A stretch of DNA of 64,000 nt from the NCBI GenBank assembly GCA_017444645.1, contig JAFSWG010000037.1:27308-91307 (forward strand), given 5' to 3'. Made by a program: the position numbers and the translations under genes. Shown piece after piece: positions 19,173 through 28,591 of the stretch (positions within the stretch are counted from its first letter, which is position 1; every line of letters begins with the position of its first letter). The notes below the pieces were generated by a model that had not been told where the DNA came from, made no database searches, and was given only the letters and a program-made list of their open reading frames with translations. This DNA is from Acholeplasmatales bacterium (GTDB lineage: Bacteria; Bacillota_I; Bacilli_A; Acholeplasmatales; Anaeroplasmataceae).

Positions 19173-19589
19173 ATGAAAACAGCAAGTAGAATTTTATTAT
19201 TAGTTGGCGCTATTTTATCATGCATTGAAACATTTGTTTATTGTATTATGGGATTTATTTTTATTGGAATGGGATCTAATCCAGAAGTAAAAGAAGATCT
19301 TATAAAAGAATATAATCCAGTTAATAATCCAAGTGTAACTCCAGACGAGTATGCAAAAACTATTCAATCATTTTTTGTAGCATTAGGTGTTGTATTTGTA
19401 ATTGCTGCAATATTATGTATTATAAATGCAATTATAGCATTTGTTGGTAGAAGTAAGGGCAATAAGCCTTTGATGATCTTAAATATTATATTTGGATTTT
19501 TATCAAGCTGTATTATAAACGCAGTTGGCGGTATCTTTGGTTTAATAGCTAAAGATAATAATACTGAAACAGCATTGTTAAACGAATGA
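19173..19589 (+). CDS. Four-helix membrane protein, DUF4064-like
   Basis: 138 residues. Hydrophobic segments lie at about 5-30, 66-92 and 98-128, the last perhaps two helices, with a soluble acidic loop (33-62) between the first two. The pattern of Lys-Thr-Ala-Ser start, small loop and Gly-rich last helices resembles DUF4064-type small membrane proteins. GGAGG lies before the ATG. The gene ends in TGA immediately followed by TAA. Function unknown. Confidence 0.6.
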   Translation: MKTASRILLLVGAILSCIETFVYCIMGFIFIGMGSNPEVKEDLIKEYNPVNNPSVTPDEYAKTIQSFFVALGVVFVIAAILCIINAIIAFVGRSKGNKPLMILNIIFGFLSSCIINAVGGIFGLIAKDNNTETALLNE

Positions 19590-19601
19590 TAAAATAAAGA
19601 A

Positions 19602-19629
19602 AAAAGGAAAGTTCGAGCTTTCCTTTTAT
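19602..19629. terminator. Bidirectional terminator between convergent genes
   Basis: AAAAGGAAAG (19602-19611)/CTTTCCTTTT (19618-19627) with loop TTCGAG. T-runs follow on both strands. It overlaps the stop codon of the minus-strand gene. Confidence 0.8.
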
Positions 19630-20357
19630 TTTGTATAACCACCAATTGTTTTACCATCAATATGATATTCATCATAAGTATATTTTAAAATATAGTTTTC
19701 TGTTTTAACTCCATTATCTTCATATTGGAATCTAATTAATACATATAAATCAGGAGTATAAACTTTAACTGGGACTGGGAATGTGTTCGCAGTTATTGGG
19801 AATGATTTTAATCCCTCAACTGATTTAGAAGCTGTAATAGCATCAGAAGTAGATGTTATTTTATTATTTGCCATAGAAGTTGCATATTTACAGAATCCAA
19901 CCCAATCAGAAGCTAAGCAAAATGCTAATTGAATATTATGTTGACTGTTATCTAAATCTTTTAATACCTTAGCTTTATTTGAAGTGTTTTCATTCCATTT
20001 TAAAGTTGCTTTAAACTGTCCATAACCATTTGTTTGTTGACCATATTCTGTACATTCAACAGCTAAATCAAATAGGTTGAAATCTTTTCCATTCATTCTT
20101 ATTATTTTATAATTATCACTTTCTTGTTCGAGTGTGATAGGAGAAGTGTTTTTATAAGAATCAGTTTCAGATGATTCTGTATTCTTTTGCGTAACAAATG
20201 GAGTTACTGTATTTTTATTCCATGTGCTTGCATAACTATAAATTGTATATGATACAAAAAATATAATTGCAAGTGATAAAACAACTATAATTAAGCTTAG
20301 TGGGTTTCTACCAAATTTGAATTTGGTTCTTTGCATATTTTCTTCACTTTTCTTCAT
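19626..20357 (-). CDS. Single-pass membrane-anchored protein of unknown function
   Basis: 243 residues. A charged N-terminus (1-20) precedes one hydrophobic helix (about 21-45), then a Ser/Thr/Gln-rich linker (50-80) and an exported domain of about 160 residues with two Cys. The topology suggests a membrane-anchored extracellular domain. No family recognised. The start ATG at 20357 has GAGGTAG upstream; an inner ATG at 20336 lacks one. It is divergent from rny and convergent with the previous gene. Confidence 0.6.
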   Translation of the reverse strand: MKKSEENMQRTKFKFGRNPLSLIIVVLSLAIIFFVSYTIYSYASTWNKNTVTPFVTQKNTESSETDSYKNTSPITLEQESDNYKIIRMNGKDFNLFDLAVECTEYGQQTNGYGQFKATLKWNENTSNKAKVLKDLDNSQHNIQLAFCLASDWVGFCKYATSMANNKITSTSDAITASKSVEGLKSFPITANTFPVPVKVYTPDLYVLIRFQYEDNGVKTENYILKYTYDEYHIDGKTIGGYTK

Positions 20358-20475
20358 AATAACTACCTCACAATTAAATAAACTATTATTATTATAGCAA
20401 ATTATTGTTTAAAAAAACATAGATATTTATATAAATATATTACTTTATTTAATGATATTAATTGGGTATTTTTCA

Positions 20476-20504
20476 TTGACTAATGTAGTCAAAAAAAGTA
20501 TAAT
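20476..20504 (+). promoter_or_regulatory. rny promoter with palindrome over the -35 box
   Basis: TTGACT (20476-20481), a 17-base spacer and TATAAT (20499-20504). TTGACTA-ATG-TAGTCAA (20476-20492) is a perfect 7+3+7 palindrome that covers the -35 element, so a repressor could act here. The rest of the 20358-20553 gap is AT-rich with no other feature recognised. Confidence 0.75.
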
Positions 20505-20553
20505 GAAAGAGTAGGTTTTTTATACTACGATAATATAATATTTGGAGGCAAAA

Positions 20554-22134
20554 ATGTTAATTTTAGAAATTCCTATTGTAGTTGACATCCTCCTTATTGT
20601 TTTGGGTTTGATTTTAGGCATTGTTGGTTTAGTATTTTTCTTACAATCAAAGAAAAATCAAAAATCAATTGAAGCAAGTAAGGCTGAAGCTGAAAAAATT
20701 ATAGAAGCAGCTGAAGTAGAGGCAGAGAAAAAGAAAAAAGATTCAATTAATGAAGCAAAACAAGAGATTGCAGAATTAAAGCAATCAGCTGAAAATGATA
20801 TTAAGGAGAGAAAAAATGTTGTTGTAGAGCTTGAAAATAAGCTTAATCAACGTGAGGATACTTTAGATCGTCGTAGTCAAAATCTTGATAGACGTGAAGA
20901 ATTACTTAATACTAAAGAGCAAAAAATTGATGAAAAGAAATTAGAATTAGAACAACAAAATAATAAGGTTGAGGCAGTTTTAAAGCAACAAGAACAAAAA
21001 CTTGTTGAAATTTCTGGTCTTAAGCGTGATGAAGCTCGTAAAATCATTATGGATGATGTCCATGAGCGTATGAAGCAAGAAATTGCTACATATATTAAAG
21101 ACGAAGAAGAAAAAGCCAAATTTGAAGTTAAGTCTAAAGCTAAAAATGTTTTAGCATTAGCTATTCAAAAATATGCTGGAGAAACTGCAGGAGAATCAAC
21201 TGTTACTACCGTTTCTCTTCCTGTTGAAGAAATGAAGGGTAGAATTATTGGTCGTGAAGGTAGAAATATTCGTGCCATCGAATCTTTAACTGGTGTCGAT
21301 TTAATTATTGATGATACTCCTGAAGCTGTTGTTTTATCAGGATTTGATCCAGTTAGAAGAGAAATTGCTAAACGTTCATTAGAAATATTAGTATCTGATG
21401 GTAGAATTCACCCAGGTAGAATCGAAGAAGTCGTTGAAAGATGTCGTAATGATGTTGAAATGGTTATTCGTGAAATGGGTGAAGATGCAGTATTTAAAAC
21501 TGGTATTGGTAAGATTCATCCAGATTTAATTAAGCTACTTGGTAGATTACATTTTAGAACAAGCTATGGTCAAAATGTATTAGCTCATTCAATTGAGACT
21601 GCCATGATTGCTGGTAAGCTAGCTGCCGAAATTGGTGAAAACGAAATTATAGCTAGACGTGCTGGATTATTACATGATATCGGTAAAGCTTGTGATCATG
21701 AAATTGAAGGAAGCCATGTTGAAATTGGTGTAGAATTAGCTAATAAATATCATGAACCAAAAGAAGTTGTAGATGCAATCGCATCTCACCATGAGGATGT
21801 TGCTCCTAAGACAATTATTGCAGTTTTAGTTGCAGCTGCTGATGCTCTTTCAAGTGCAAGACCTGGTGCTAGATCTGATTCATTAGAAAACTATACTAAG
21901 CGTCTTGAAAACCTAGAAGCTATTTCTAATAATATTAAGGGAGTTCAATCTAGCTTCGCAATTCAAGCTGGACGTGAGGTTCGTGTTATAGTTAATCCTG
22001 ATGAGGTTGATGACTTATCAACATTCTCAATCGCAAGACAAATTAAGGAAGAAATTGAAGAAAAGCTTCAATATCCTGGTACAATTAAAGTAACTGTTAT
22101 CCGTGAGACAAGAGCTACTGATGTTGCGAAATAA
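20554..22134 (+). CDS. rny: Ribonuclease Y
   Basis: 526 residues. This is the membrane-bound endoribonuclease that starts mRNA decay in Firmicutes. Domains in order: N-terminal membrane helix (about 8-30), a long charged coiled coil (about 35-200, [15 protein letters not shown] type), KH domain ([16 protein letters not shown], about 229-245), HD domain (HDIGKA, His374-Asp375) and the conserved C-terminal extension. GGAGG is 5 bases before the ATG at 20554. It is followed by ymdB, as in Bacillus. Confidence 0.96.
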   Translation: MLILEIPIVVDILLIVLGLILGIVGLVFFLQSKKNQKSIEASKAEAEKIIEAAEVEAEKKKKDSINEAKQEIAELKQSAENDIKERKNVVVELENKLNQREDTLDRRSQNLDRREELLNTKEQKIDEKKLELEQQNNKVEAVLKQQEQKLVEISGLKRDEARKIIMDDVHERMKQEIATYIKDEEEKAKFEVKSKAKNVLALAIQKYAGETAGESTVTTVSLPVEEMKGRIIGREGRNIRAIESLTGVDLIIDDTPEAVVLSGFDPVRREIAKRSLEILVSDGRIHPGRIEEVVERCRNDVEMVIREMGEDAVFKTGIGKIHPDLIKLLGRLHFRTSYGQNVLAHSIETAMIAGKLAAEIGENEIIARRAGLLHDIGKACDHEIEGSHVEIGVELANKYHEPKEVVDAIASHHEDVAPKTIIAVLVAAADALSSARPGARSDSLENYTKRLENLEAISNNIKGVQSSFAIQAGREVRVIVNPDEVDDLSTFSIARQIKEEIEEKLQYPGTIKVTVIRETRATDVAK

Positions 22135-22139
22135 TAATT

Positions 22140-22168
22140 AAGGAGTGAGTTATCTCACTCTTTATTAT
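22140..22168 (+). terminator. Weak terminator hairpin after rny
   Basis: GAGTGAG (22143-22149)/CTCACTC (22154-22160), then TTTATTAT. It is short with an imperfect T-run and may only lower expression of ymdB. Confidence 0.5.
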
Positions 22169-22183
22169 ATTTAGGAGGTATAT

Positions 22184-22954
22184 ATGCGCATATTATATTT
22201 TGGTGATATAGTAGGTGAAAATACTATTAAAGTATTTGAAAAACATTTAGATGAAATTAAAAAAGAATATAAAATAAATGTTGCATTTGCAAATGCAGAA
22301 AATGTAACCATGGGTAAAGGATTAAATGTTAAGCATTATAAAGCATTAAAGGCTTTAGGTTTTCAAGGTTTTACAATGGGAAATCATACATTTTCTAAAA
22401 AAGAAATTAAAGAATATATTGATGATGCAACTATTGCTAGACCTGCAAATTTAAATACTGAATATGGTAAAGAAGTATTATATGTAAAATATAATGATAA
22501 AACTATTGCGTTAGTTAATCTTCTTGGTCGTGTGTATTCAAATACTCCTTTAGATTGTCCTTTTAAAACTATGGATAGATTATTAGATAATATTAAGGCT
22601 GATTATATAATCGTTGATATTCATGCTGATGCTACATCAGAAAAGAAAGCTTTATTTTATGATTTATCTGGTAAGGTAACTGCCGTATTAGGAAGCCATA
22701 CTCATATTCAAACAGCTGATGAAGAGGTTTATAATAACACTTGCTATATCACAGATATGGGAATGTGTGGGCCTTATGAATCAGTACTTGGTGATGACAA
22801 GGATATGGTTATTAAAAGATTTAGAACAGGAATGTTTGATCCATTACCTGTAAGTAACGATAATAATTATGTTTTAAATGGTGTTATTTTAGATATAAAA
22901 GAATCTGGTAATCAAATTATTAGATTTAGTAAGAAATATACTCTTGATAATTAA
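22184..22954 (+). CDS. ymdB: YmdB-family metallophosphoesterase (2',3'-cyclic nucleotide phosphodiesterase)
   Basis: 256 residues of the TIGR00282 family. Metal-binding motifs are visible: FGDIVGE at the N-terminus, NAENVTMGKG, GNHTFSKKE, DIHADATSEK and GSHTHIQTADE. In Bacillus, YmdB hydrolyses 2',3'-cNMPs and affects the switch between motility and biofilm. The rny-ymdB order is conserved in Firmicutes, which supports the call. TAGGAGG lies 5-6 bases before the ATG. Confidence 0.92.
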   Translation: MRILYFGDIVGENTIKVFEKHLDEIKKEYKINVAFANAENVTMGKGLNVKHYKALKALGFQGFTMGNHTFSKKEIKEYIDDATIARPANLNTEYGKEVLYVKYNDKTIALVNLLGRVYSNTPLDCPFKTMDRLLDNIKADYIIVDIHADATSEKKALFYDLSGKVTAVLGSHTHIQTADEEVYNNTCYITDMGMCGPYESVLGDDKDMVIKRFRTGMFDPLPVSNDNNYVLNGVILDIKESGNQIIRFSKKYTLDN

Positions 22955-22971
22955 TATCAATAGAGTATAAT
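22944..22971 (+). promoter_or_regulatory. Possible internal promoter for miaB
   Basis: TTGATA (22944-22949), a 16-base spacer and TATAAT (22966-22971). The -35 overlaps the 3' end of ymdB and is part of a TTGATA-N5-TATCAA dyad. Plausible but unproven. Confidence 0.4.
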
Positions 22972-22987
22972 ACTTTTGGTGAAAAAT

Positions 22988-24424
22988 ATGAAGAATAAGA
23001 TAAATATTAGCATGCCTTCTTTAAAGGATGCAAAATTAAGAAGAAACCTAGAGGTTCAAACAATTAGATATACAAATAATGAAAAATATAATGATTTAGG
23101 TAAGGGTAAGAATTATTATATTTTTACTTATGGATGCCAAGGTAATGAAGCAGATAGTGAAGTTATGGCAGGTATCTTAGAATCAGTAGGATATATAAAA
23201 TCAGATGATCCAATGAATAGTGATGTTGTATTACTAAATACGTGTGCTATTAGAGAAAACGCAGAACAACGTATTTGGGGTGTACTTGGTCAATTAAAGG
23301 GAAGAAAAAGAGAACATCCAGATATGATAGTTGGTATTTGTGGATGTATGCCACAAGAGGAAAATGCAACTAAAAAGATTATAGAATCATATGATGTAGA
23401 TATTATTTTTGGTACACATAATAGACACCATTTGCCTGAATTAATCTATCAAGCATACGAAACAAAATCTAAAGTAGTTGAAGTATTATCTAATGAAGGT
23501 ACTATTTTAGAAGATGCTCCAGTAGTTAGAGAATCTAAGCACAAAGCTTGGGTTAATATTATGTTTGGTTGCGATGAATTCTGTACATATTGTATTGTTC
23601 CATACACAAGAGGTAGAGAAAGATCTAGAAGCAAAGATGATATTATCAATGAAGTAAAAGGCTTAGTAGCTGAAGGATATAAAGAAATAACTTTACTTGG
23701 TCAAAATGTAAATGCTTATGGAAAAGATTTAGGTTTAGATTATACATTTGGTGATTTATTATATGACCTAGATAAAACAGGTATTGAAAGAATTAGATAT
23801 ACAACAAGCCATCCAAGAGATTTAGATGAAAAAACGATGCTTGCGATGAGAGATTGTAAGAGTGTAATGCCACACCTACATCTACCTGTTCAATCAGGCG
23901 ATAATGATATCTTGAAAATAATGAATAGAAAATATACATATGAAGAATATATGGCAAAAATAACTAGATTAAGAGAATTAGTACCAGATATTTCTTTAAC
24001 TACAGATATCATTGTAGGTTTCCCTAATGAGACTGAAGAGCAATTCCAAAATACTTTAAAATTAGTAGAAAATGCTAAATTTGAAGGAGCCTTCACTTTC
24101 ATTTATTCACCAAGAGAGGGTACACCTGCAGCTAAAATGAAGGATGATGTAACTGAAGAGGAAAAGCATGATCGTTTAAATAGATTAATTGAAAAAACTA
24201 ATGAGGGATACTTAAGAGGACATGAAAGATTTGTAGGAAAAGTAGTTGAAGTATTAGTCGATTCAGAATCTAAAAATGGTGATGGTATGATGTGTGGTTA
24301 TTCAAAGCATCTTAAGCTAACTCATTTTAAATCAACTGATAAATCATTAATCGGCAAAATAGTAAAAGTAAAAGTTACAGAAGCTAAAACTTGGTTTATG
24401 ATAGGTGATTTAGTTGAAGACTAA
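22988..24424 (+). CDS. miaB: tRNA-2-methylthio-N6-dimethylallyladenosine synthase
   Basis: 478 residues. This radical-SAM methylthiotransferase acts on i6A37 of tRNAs. The N-terminal UPF0004 domain has TYGCQGNEADSEVMAGIL (the usual form is GCQMNE), NTCAIRENAEQR and CGCMPQ, which hold the auxiliary-cluster cysteines. The radical-SAM motif is CDEFCTYCIVPYTRGRERSR, followed by LGQNVNAYG and a C-terminal TRAM domain (about 410-478). The ATG at 22988 has only a weak GGTGA upstream. Confidence 0.95.
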   Translation: MKNKINISMPSLKDAKLRRNLEVQTIRYTNNEKYNDLGKGKNYYIFTYGCQGNEADSEVMAGILESVGYIKSDDPMNSDVVLLNTCAIRENAEQRIWGVLGQLKGRKREHPDMIVGICGCMPQEENATKKIIESYDVDIIFGTHNRHHLPELIYQAYETKSKVVEVLSNEGTILEDAPVVRESKHKAWVNIMFGCDEFCTYCIVPYTRGRERSRSKDDIINEVKGLVAEGYKEITLLGQNVNAYGKDLGLDYTFGDLLYDLDKTGIERIRYTTSHPRDLDEKTMLAMRDCKSVMPHLHLPVQSGDNDILKIMNRKYTYEEYMAKITRLRELVPDISLTTDIIVGFPNETEEQFQNTLKLVENAKFEGAFTFIYSPREGTPAAKMKDDVTEEEKHDRLNRLIEKTNEGYLRGHERFVGKVVEVLVDSESKNGDGMMCGYSKHLKLTHFKSTDKSLIGKIVKVKVTEAKTWFMIGDLVED

Positions 24425-24746
24425 AGATGAGATTATAAAGTACTTTAATGATTTAGAAGAAGTAAAAAGAATTAAGGAATTAGAACCATACATTAAAAAT
24501 AACGAAGAAATCAATAATAAATTTAATGAATTAAAAGACTTTCAAAAACAAATGATTAATTCTAAAGAATTCAATCAATTTAATCAATATAATGTATTGA
24601 AAAAAGAATATGAATTAAAAAAAGAAGAATTATTAAATCTACCATTTGTTGAAGAATATTTAGAATTAGTAGATGAAGTAAATAATATCTTAAATAATTT
24701 AAGTAATGAAATCAATTATTTAATTGATAAGGAGATTAATAAATAA
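24414..24746 (+). CDS. ymcA: YlbF/YmcA (RicA-type) family protein
   Basis: A 110-residue, all-helical, charged protein directly downstream of miaB, as ymcA is in Bacillus. The pattern fits the YlbF/YmcA family: a helix with ..KELEPYIKNNEEI.., a central F-x-x-x-Q-K-x-x segment (LKDFQKQMINSKEF), and LPFVEEYLELVDEVN-I. In B. subtilis YlbF, YmcA and YaaT form a complex that steers RNase Y; rny lies 2 kb upstream here. The start is TTG at 24414 (AGGTGA 5 bases before). It overlaps miaB by 11 bases, and no in-frame ATG is nearby. Confidence 0.75.
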   Translation: MKTKDEIIKYFNDLEEVKRIKELEPYIKNNEEINNKFNELKDFQKQMINSKEFNQFNQYNVLKKEYELKKEELLNLPFVEEYLELVDEVNNILNNLSNEINYLIDKEINK

Positions 24747-24967
24747 TGAAATTATTTTTAATCATTACTGGTGTAATTATGGGCATCTCTTTTTTAGCTT
24801 ATGTATTTGCGTTATTAGTAGATCATTTTGCATCAGTAGATGGATATGATAACCCAAAAGATTTTTGGAAAATATCAAGAAAAGTATTTGGATATTTATT
24901 TTTAATATCACTTGTTGTCTTCTTTGTAGCTAATTTTTTAGGTTTTTTAGGAGTCTTTACATATTAG
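24746..24967 (+). CDS. Small two-helix membrane protein
   Basis: 73 residues with hydrophobic helices at about 2-26 and 48-70, and a charged loop (DHFASVDGYDNPKDFWK) between them. It starts in the TAATG overlap with ymcA, so it is co-translated with it. No family recognised. It may be a conserved passenger of the miaB operon. Confidence 0.6.
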   Translation: MKLFLIITGVIMGISFLAYVFALLVDHFASVDGYDNPKDFWKISRKVFGYLFLISLVVFFVANFLGFLGVFTY

Positions 24968-25000
24968 GATGAAAATATATATTTCATCCTTTTATTTTTT
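24966..25000 (+). terminator. Terminator of the miaB-ymcA group
   Basis: Perfect 9-bp stem AGGATGAAA (24966-24974)/TTTCATCCT (24982-24990), followed by TTTATTTTTT. Confidence 0.88.
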
Positions 25001-25056
25001 GTGATATAATTTTTCTATAAAATAGGATTTTAAAAGACCTCGAAAGGAGGGAGAAT

Positions 25057-28000
25057 ATGATGAAGAAGTCATTTTTATTTGTTTTTAGTTTTTTTATTGC
25101 ATCAATTATTATTATGATTGGCATGCCAAATGTATATGCTGATTCATATTTGAGCGATAAAACTGAAATGGAAATAGATCTTGATGTACCTGGAGTAGAG
25201 GCAATATGTCAAACCGATGATGGTTATATTTGGATAGCGCAATATTCAGGTCTTATAAGATATGATTCTAAAGAACAAATAACATATAAATATTTTGAAG
25301 AAAATGGAATTAAGCATGAAACAATTAATGTTAGAGCATTAAAGCAGCTAAATAATGAATTATTCATTATGACAAAAACAGATTTATATAAATATGCTGA
25401 TAATAAATTTCAAACAGTTAATTTTGATTTGGATTCATTTAAAAAAATAGTAGGAGCTGATTCTAATAGAAGTGTAGAATTATTAGAATTAGAATTAGAT
25501 AGCTATAATTCTTTATTATATGTATCTTCGGATATTGGCTTAATAAAATATGATATTAAAAACAATCAATCTTCATTTATAGAAGAAACTAAAGATAAAA
25601 AAGTAAATGATTGCGCGACATATAAAGATGGTAGCATTGTGTTCTACGTATTAGAAGATGGTATATATTCTAATGGTACTTTAATTCATTCTGATACAAC
25701 AATATTAGATATTTATGTGTATGATAATAATTTATTAATAGGTAATACAACTGGCTTTAAAAAGAGAAATATTTTAAGCGGCGATGAAACAGATTATAAG
25801 ACAGATATACCAACTGGCCAAGTAAATAAATTTTTATATTCTGAAAGCAATAAAATTTTATTTGTAGCTAGTGATAAAAAAGGCTTATATTGTGTTGATA
25901 CCGAAGATTATTCTTATACTATTGCTGATTCATTAGCAAATAAGGATAAATTAGTTGATATTTTAGTCGATTATGAAAATAATTTATGGGTTGCATCACA
26001 CAGCGTTTCAGCATCAGGATTATCTTTAATCACTAAAAATGCATTATTTAATTTATTATACGATGATACATATTGGGCAAAGAAGATTTCTAATAAGCAA
26101 GTAAACGCAATTAAAAGATATGAAAATTATATCTTAATCGCATCTAATTCTCATGGTATTTTATCATATGACTTAAATCAAAAGAAAATAGTAGATAGCG
26201 ATATTACAACTGCAGTAATGTCTAAAATAAATGAATATGTTGAAAATTTAGGTGAAGAAGTCTCACCAGCATATTGTGACATTGAAATTTATAACAATGA
26301 TTTATATTTTGCAGTCTATGGAATAGGATTAGTAAAATATGATACTTCAACTAAAGAAGTAACTATTTATGGTAAAGCCTTTGTTGAAGATGATAATAAT
26401 TTTGTAGAAATAAATGCTGATGGTACTAATAGCCTAGTTTCAAGAGCAAGACTATTAGATTTGAGATGCTTAAAAGCTTTTGATGGATATTTAATTATTG
26501 GATATCAAAATGGTGGTATCATTAAATTTGAAGATTCAAAATATACAGTATTTAATGTTGGTAAAACAGTATTAAATATTCATAAAGCTTTAAATGGTAA
26601 TATTTTATTTGTATATACTAAAAAGATTTATGAAATTACTAAGGATTTGAAAAATCCTGTAGAAATTGAAACAGAAGCCAATGTTGATGGTAATAAATTA
26701 ACTTTATTAGTTGATGATAATAAAATTTATTATAATTTAAATAGTAGATTATTCTGTTATGAAAAGAATGGAGATACAATATCAAATAGAGAAATAGTAC
26801 TACCAGGCATCAAAGGCTCTATATTTGAAATTAAAAAAGTAAAAATAGAAGAAAATAGTGGAAATATTTCATATAAGTTTATTATTGTAAGTCAAAATCA
26901 AATTTTTATTACTGAATCATTAGATAAGGAATATTTAGATGAGGATAATAAATTAAAGAATTTTGATGTTTATGATTCATCTAATGGAATTAAATCAATC
27001 TATAATAATACATTTGGTTATTATGATGAAAATACATTAAAATATTATTTACAAACAACAGATGGTATTTTTGTATATGATTTTAATGAATTAGAAGAAG
27101 ATATTCCAGCCCTAAAGACAGCAATTAATTCAATTGATATTGATGGCACAAATTACTATACTGATAATGTTACAGTAGATAAAAATGCATATCGTATTGT
27201 ATTTAATATATCAGTATTAGGATATAGACCAAACAAAGGTTATTCTCTATATTATAAATTAGATGGTGTTGATAGTGATTATATTCAAGTATTTAATGGA
27301 AATAGTGTATCTTACACAAATTTAAATGGTGGAAATTATACATTCCATTCATATGTATTAGATGAATATGGACAAAAGAGTAATGAAATAACAATTAATA
27401 TCATCAAGCCTAAGAAATTCTTTGAAGAACCTGGATTCTGGGTAATACTTGGTATATTATTAATCATCGCAATATTAGTATTCAACTATTTCATTATTCG
27501 AAGAAGAACTAAAAAAGCTATCGAAAGACAAAATGAATATAAAGCTATAACATTAGAATCAATAGAAGCAATTGCTCGTACAATTGATGCTAAGGATTCT
27601 TACACTAATGGTCACTCTAAGCGTGTAGGAATCTATTCAAGAGAAATAGCAAGAGCTTTGAAATTGCCTGATGATGAAATAGATAATATTTATTATATTG
27701 CCCTACTACATGATATTGGTAAGATTTCAATTCCACTTGAAATATTAAATAAACCAGGTAGACTTACTGATGAAGAATTTGAAATAATGAAGAGTCATAC
27801 AACTGCAGGCGCTAAGATTCTTGATGGTATTACAACTATTCCACATATTGTTGAAGGTGCTAAATATCACCATGAAAGATTTGGTGGTGGAGGATATCCT
27901 ACAGGTATTAGTGGCGAAGAAATTCCATTTATTGCGAGAATTATTTGTTGTGCAGACTGTTATGATGCGATGGCTACAAAGAGAACATATAAGGAGCCTT

Positions 28001-28149
28001 ATACAAAAGAAAAGATTATATCAGAATTTGAACGTTGTAAGGGTTCACAATTTGATCCTAAGATTGCTGATATTGTTATTAAGCTAATCAAAGAGGATAG
28101 ATTAAGATATGGTACTGAATTGAAATCAGAATCAAAGGAGAAAAATTAA
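25057..28149 (+). CDS. Exported beta-propeller receptor with cytoplasmic HD-GYP c-di-GMP phosphodiesterase
   Basis: 1030 residues. A signal/anchor (about 1-29, ending VYADS) is followed by an extracellular region of Reg_prop type propeller blades (about 40-690), with motifs such as ICQTDDGYIWIAQYSGLIRYD and LVDYENNLWVASHS. A Y_Y_Y-like domain (about 700-785) and one transmembrane helix (about 795-815) come next. The cytoplasmic HD-GYP domain (about 830-1020) is canonical: HDIGK at His885, HTTAG, HHERFGGGGYP (GYP 946-948) and DCYDAMATKR. Predicted: a membrane receptor degrading c-di-GMP in response to an outside signal. GGAGGG lies before the ATG. The next gene overlaps at TAATG. Confidence 0.88.
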   Translation: MMKKSFLFVFSFFIASIIIMIGMPNVYADSYLSDKTEMEIDLDVPGVEAICQTDDGYIWIAQYSGLIRYDSKEQITYKYFEENGIKHETINVRALKQLNNELFIMTKTDLYKYADNKFQTVNFDLDSFKKIVGADSNRSVELLELELDSYNSLLYVSSDIGLIKYDIKNNQSSFIEETKDKKVNDCATYKDGSIVFYVLEDGIYSNGTLIHSDTTILDIYVYDNNLLIGNTTGFKKRNILSGDETDYKTDIPTGQVNKFLYSESNKILFVASDKKGLYCVDTEDYSYTIADSLANKDKLVDILVDYENNLWVASHSVSASGLSLITKNALFNLLYDDTYWAKKISNKQVNAIKRYENYILIASNSHGILSYDLNQKKIVDSDITTAVMSKINEYVENLGEEVSPAYCDIEIYNNDLYFAVYGIGLVKYDTSTKEVTIYGKAFVEDDNNFVEINADGTNSLVSRARLLDLRCLKAFDGYLIIGYQNGGIIKFEDSKYTVFNVGKTVLNIHKALNGNILFVYTKKIYEITKDLKNPVEIETEANVDGNKLTLLVDDNKIYYNLNSRLFCYEKNGDTISNREIVLPGIKGSIFEIKKVKIEENSGNISYKFIIVSQNQIFITESLDKEYLDEDNKLKNFDVYDSSNGIKSIYNNTFGYYDENTLKYYLQTTDGIFVYDFNELEEDIPALKTAINSIDIDGTNYYTDNVTVDKNAYRIVFNISVLGYRPNKGYSLYYKLDGVDSDYIQVFNGNSVSYTNLNGGNYTFHSYVLDEYGQKSNEITINIIKPKKFFEEPGFWVILGILLIIAILVFNYFIIRRRTKKAIERQNEYKAITLESIEAIARTIDAKDSYTNGHSKRVGIYSREIARALKLPDDEIDNIYYIALLHDIGKISIPLEILNKPGRLTDEEFEIMKSHTTAGAKILDGITTIPHIVEGAKYHHERFGGGGYPTGISGEEIPFIARIICCADCYDAMATKRTYKEPYTKEKIISEFERCKGSQFDPKIADIVIKLIKEDRLRYGTELKSESKEKN

Positions 28150-28544
28150 TGTTTTGTAAATATTGTGGAGAAGAAGTAACTGAAGGAGTTAAATATTGTT
28201 CAAGCTGTGGACATCCTATAGATAACAATATTGATATTGATTTTACTAAAAAAGAAGAAGGACCAGTAGTTGACACTGGTCCATACAAAGTTTTTGCAAT
28301 AATTGGATATGTATATGGATTTGCATCTTTAGCATTTTGTTGGTGCCCATATATGTTTTTCGCAATGATTCCTGGTATTGTATTAGCATGTCTTGGTACA
28401 AATAGTAAAAATGAAACTAAGAGAAATCAAGCAGCAACAGGAAGAACATTAACAATTATAGCAACTGCAATTAATGTTATATTAACAATTGCATTTACAG
28501 TCTTTTGGATTGCATTTGCATTTGATATGGCAAAACGAAATTAA
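28149..28544 (+). CDS. Zinc-ribbon membrane protein, DUF4190-like
   Basis: 131 residues. An N-terminal zinc ribbon (MFCKYCGEEV...YCSSCG, four Cys in CxxC pairs, residues 3-24) is followed by an acidic linker and two membrane helices (about 50-77 and 98-122) with GLACLG-like spacing typical of DUF4190. It starts in a TAATG overlap with the HD-GYP gene, so the two are co-translated and may share a membrane role. Function unknown. Confidence 0.7.
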   Translation: MFCKYCGEEVTEGVKYCSSCGHPIDNNIDIDFTKKEEGPVVDTGPYKVFAIIGYVYGFASLAFCWCPYMFFAMIPGIVLACLGTNSKNETKRNQAATGRTLTIIATAINVILTIAFTVFWIAFAFDMAKRN

Positions 28545-28550
28545 GACATA

Positions 28551-28591
28551 AAAAAAGCCGTGGATTTTATATTAAAGCACGGTTTTTTTTC
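28551..28591. terminator. Bidirectional terminator between convergent genes
   Basis: CCGTG (28558-28562)/CACGG (28578-28582) flanked by A-rich and T-rich runs that extend the stem, with an eight-T tract after it. Confidence 0.7.
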
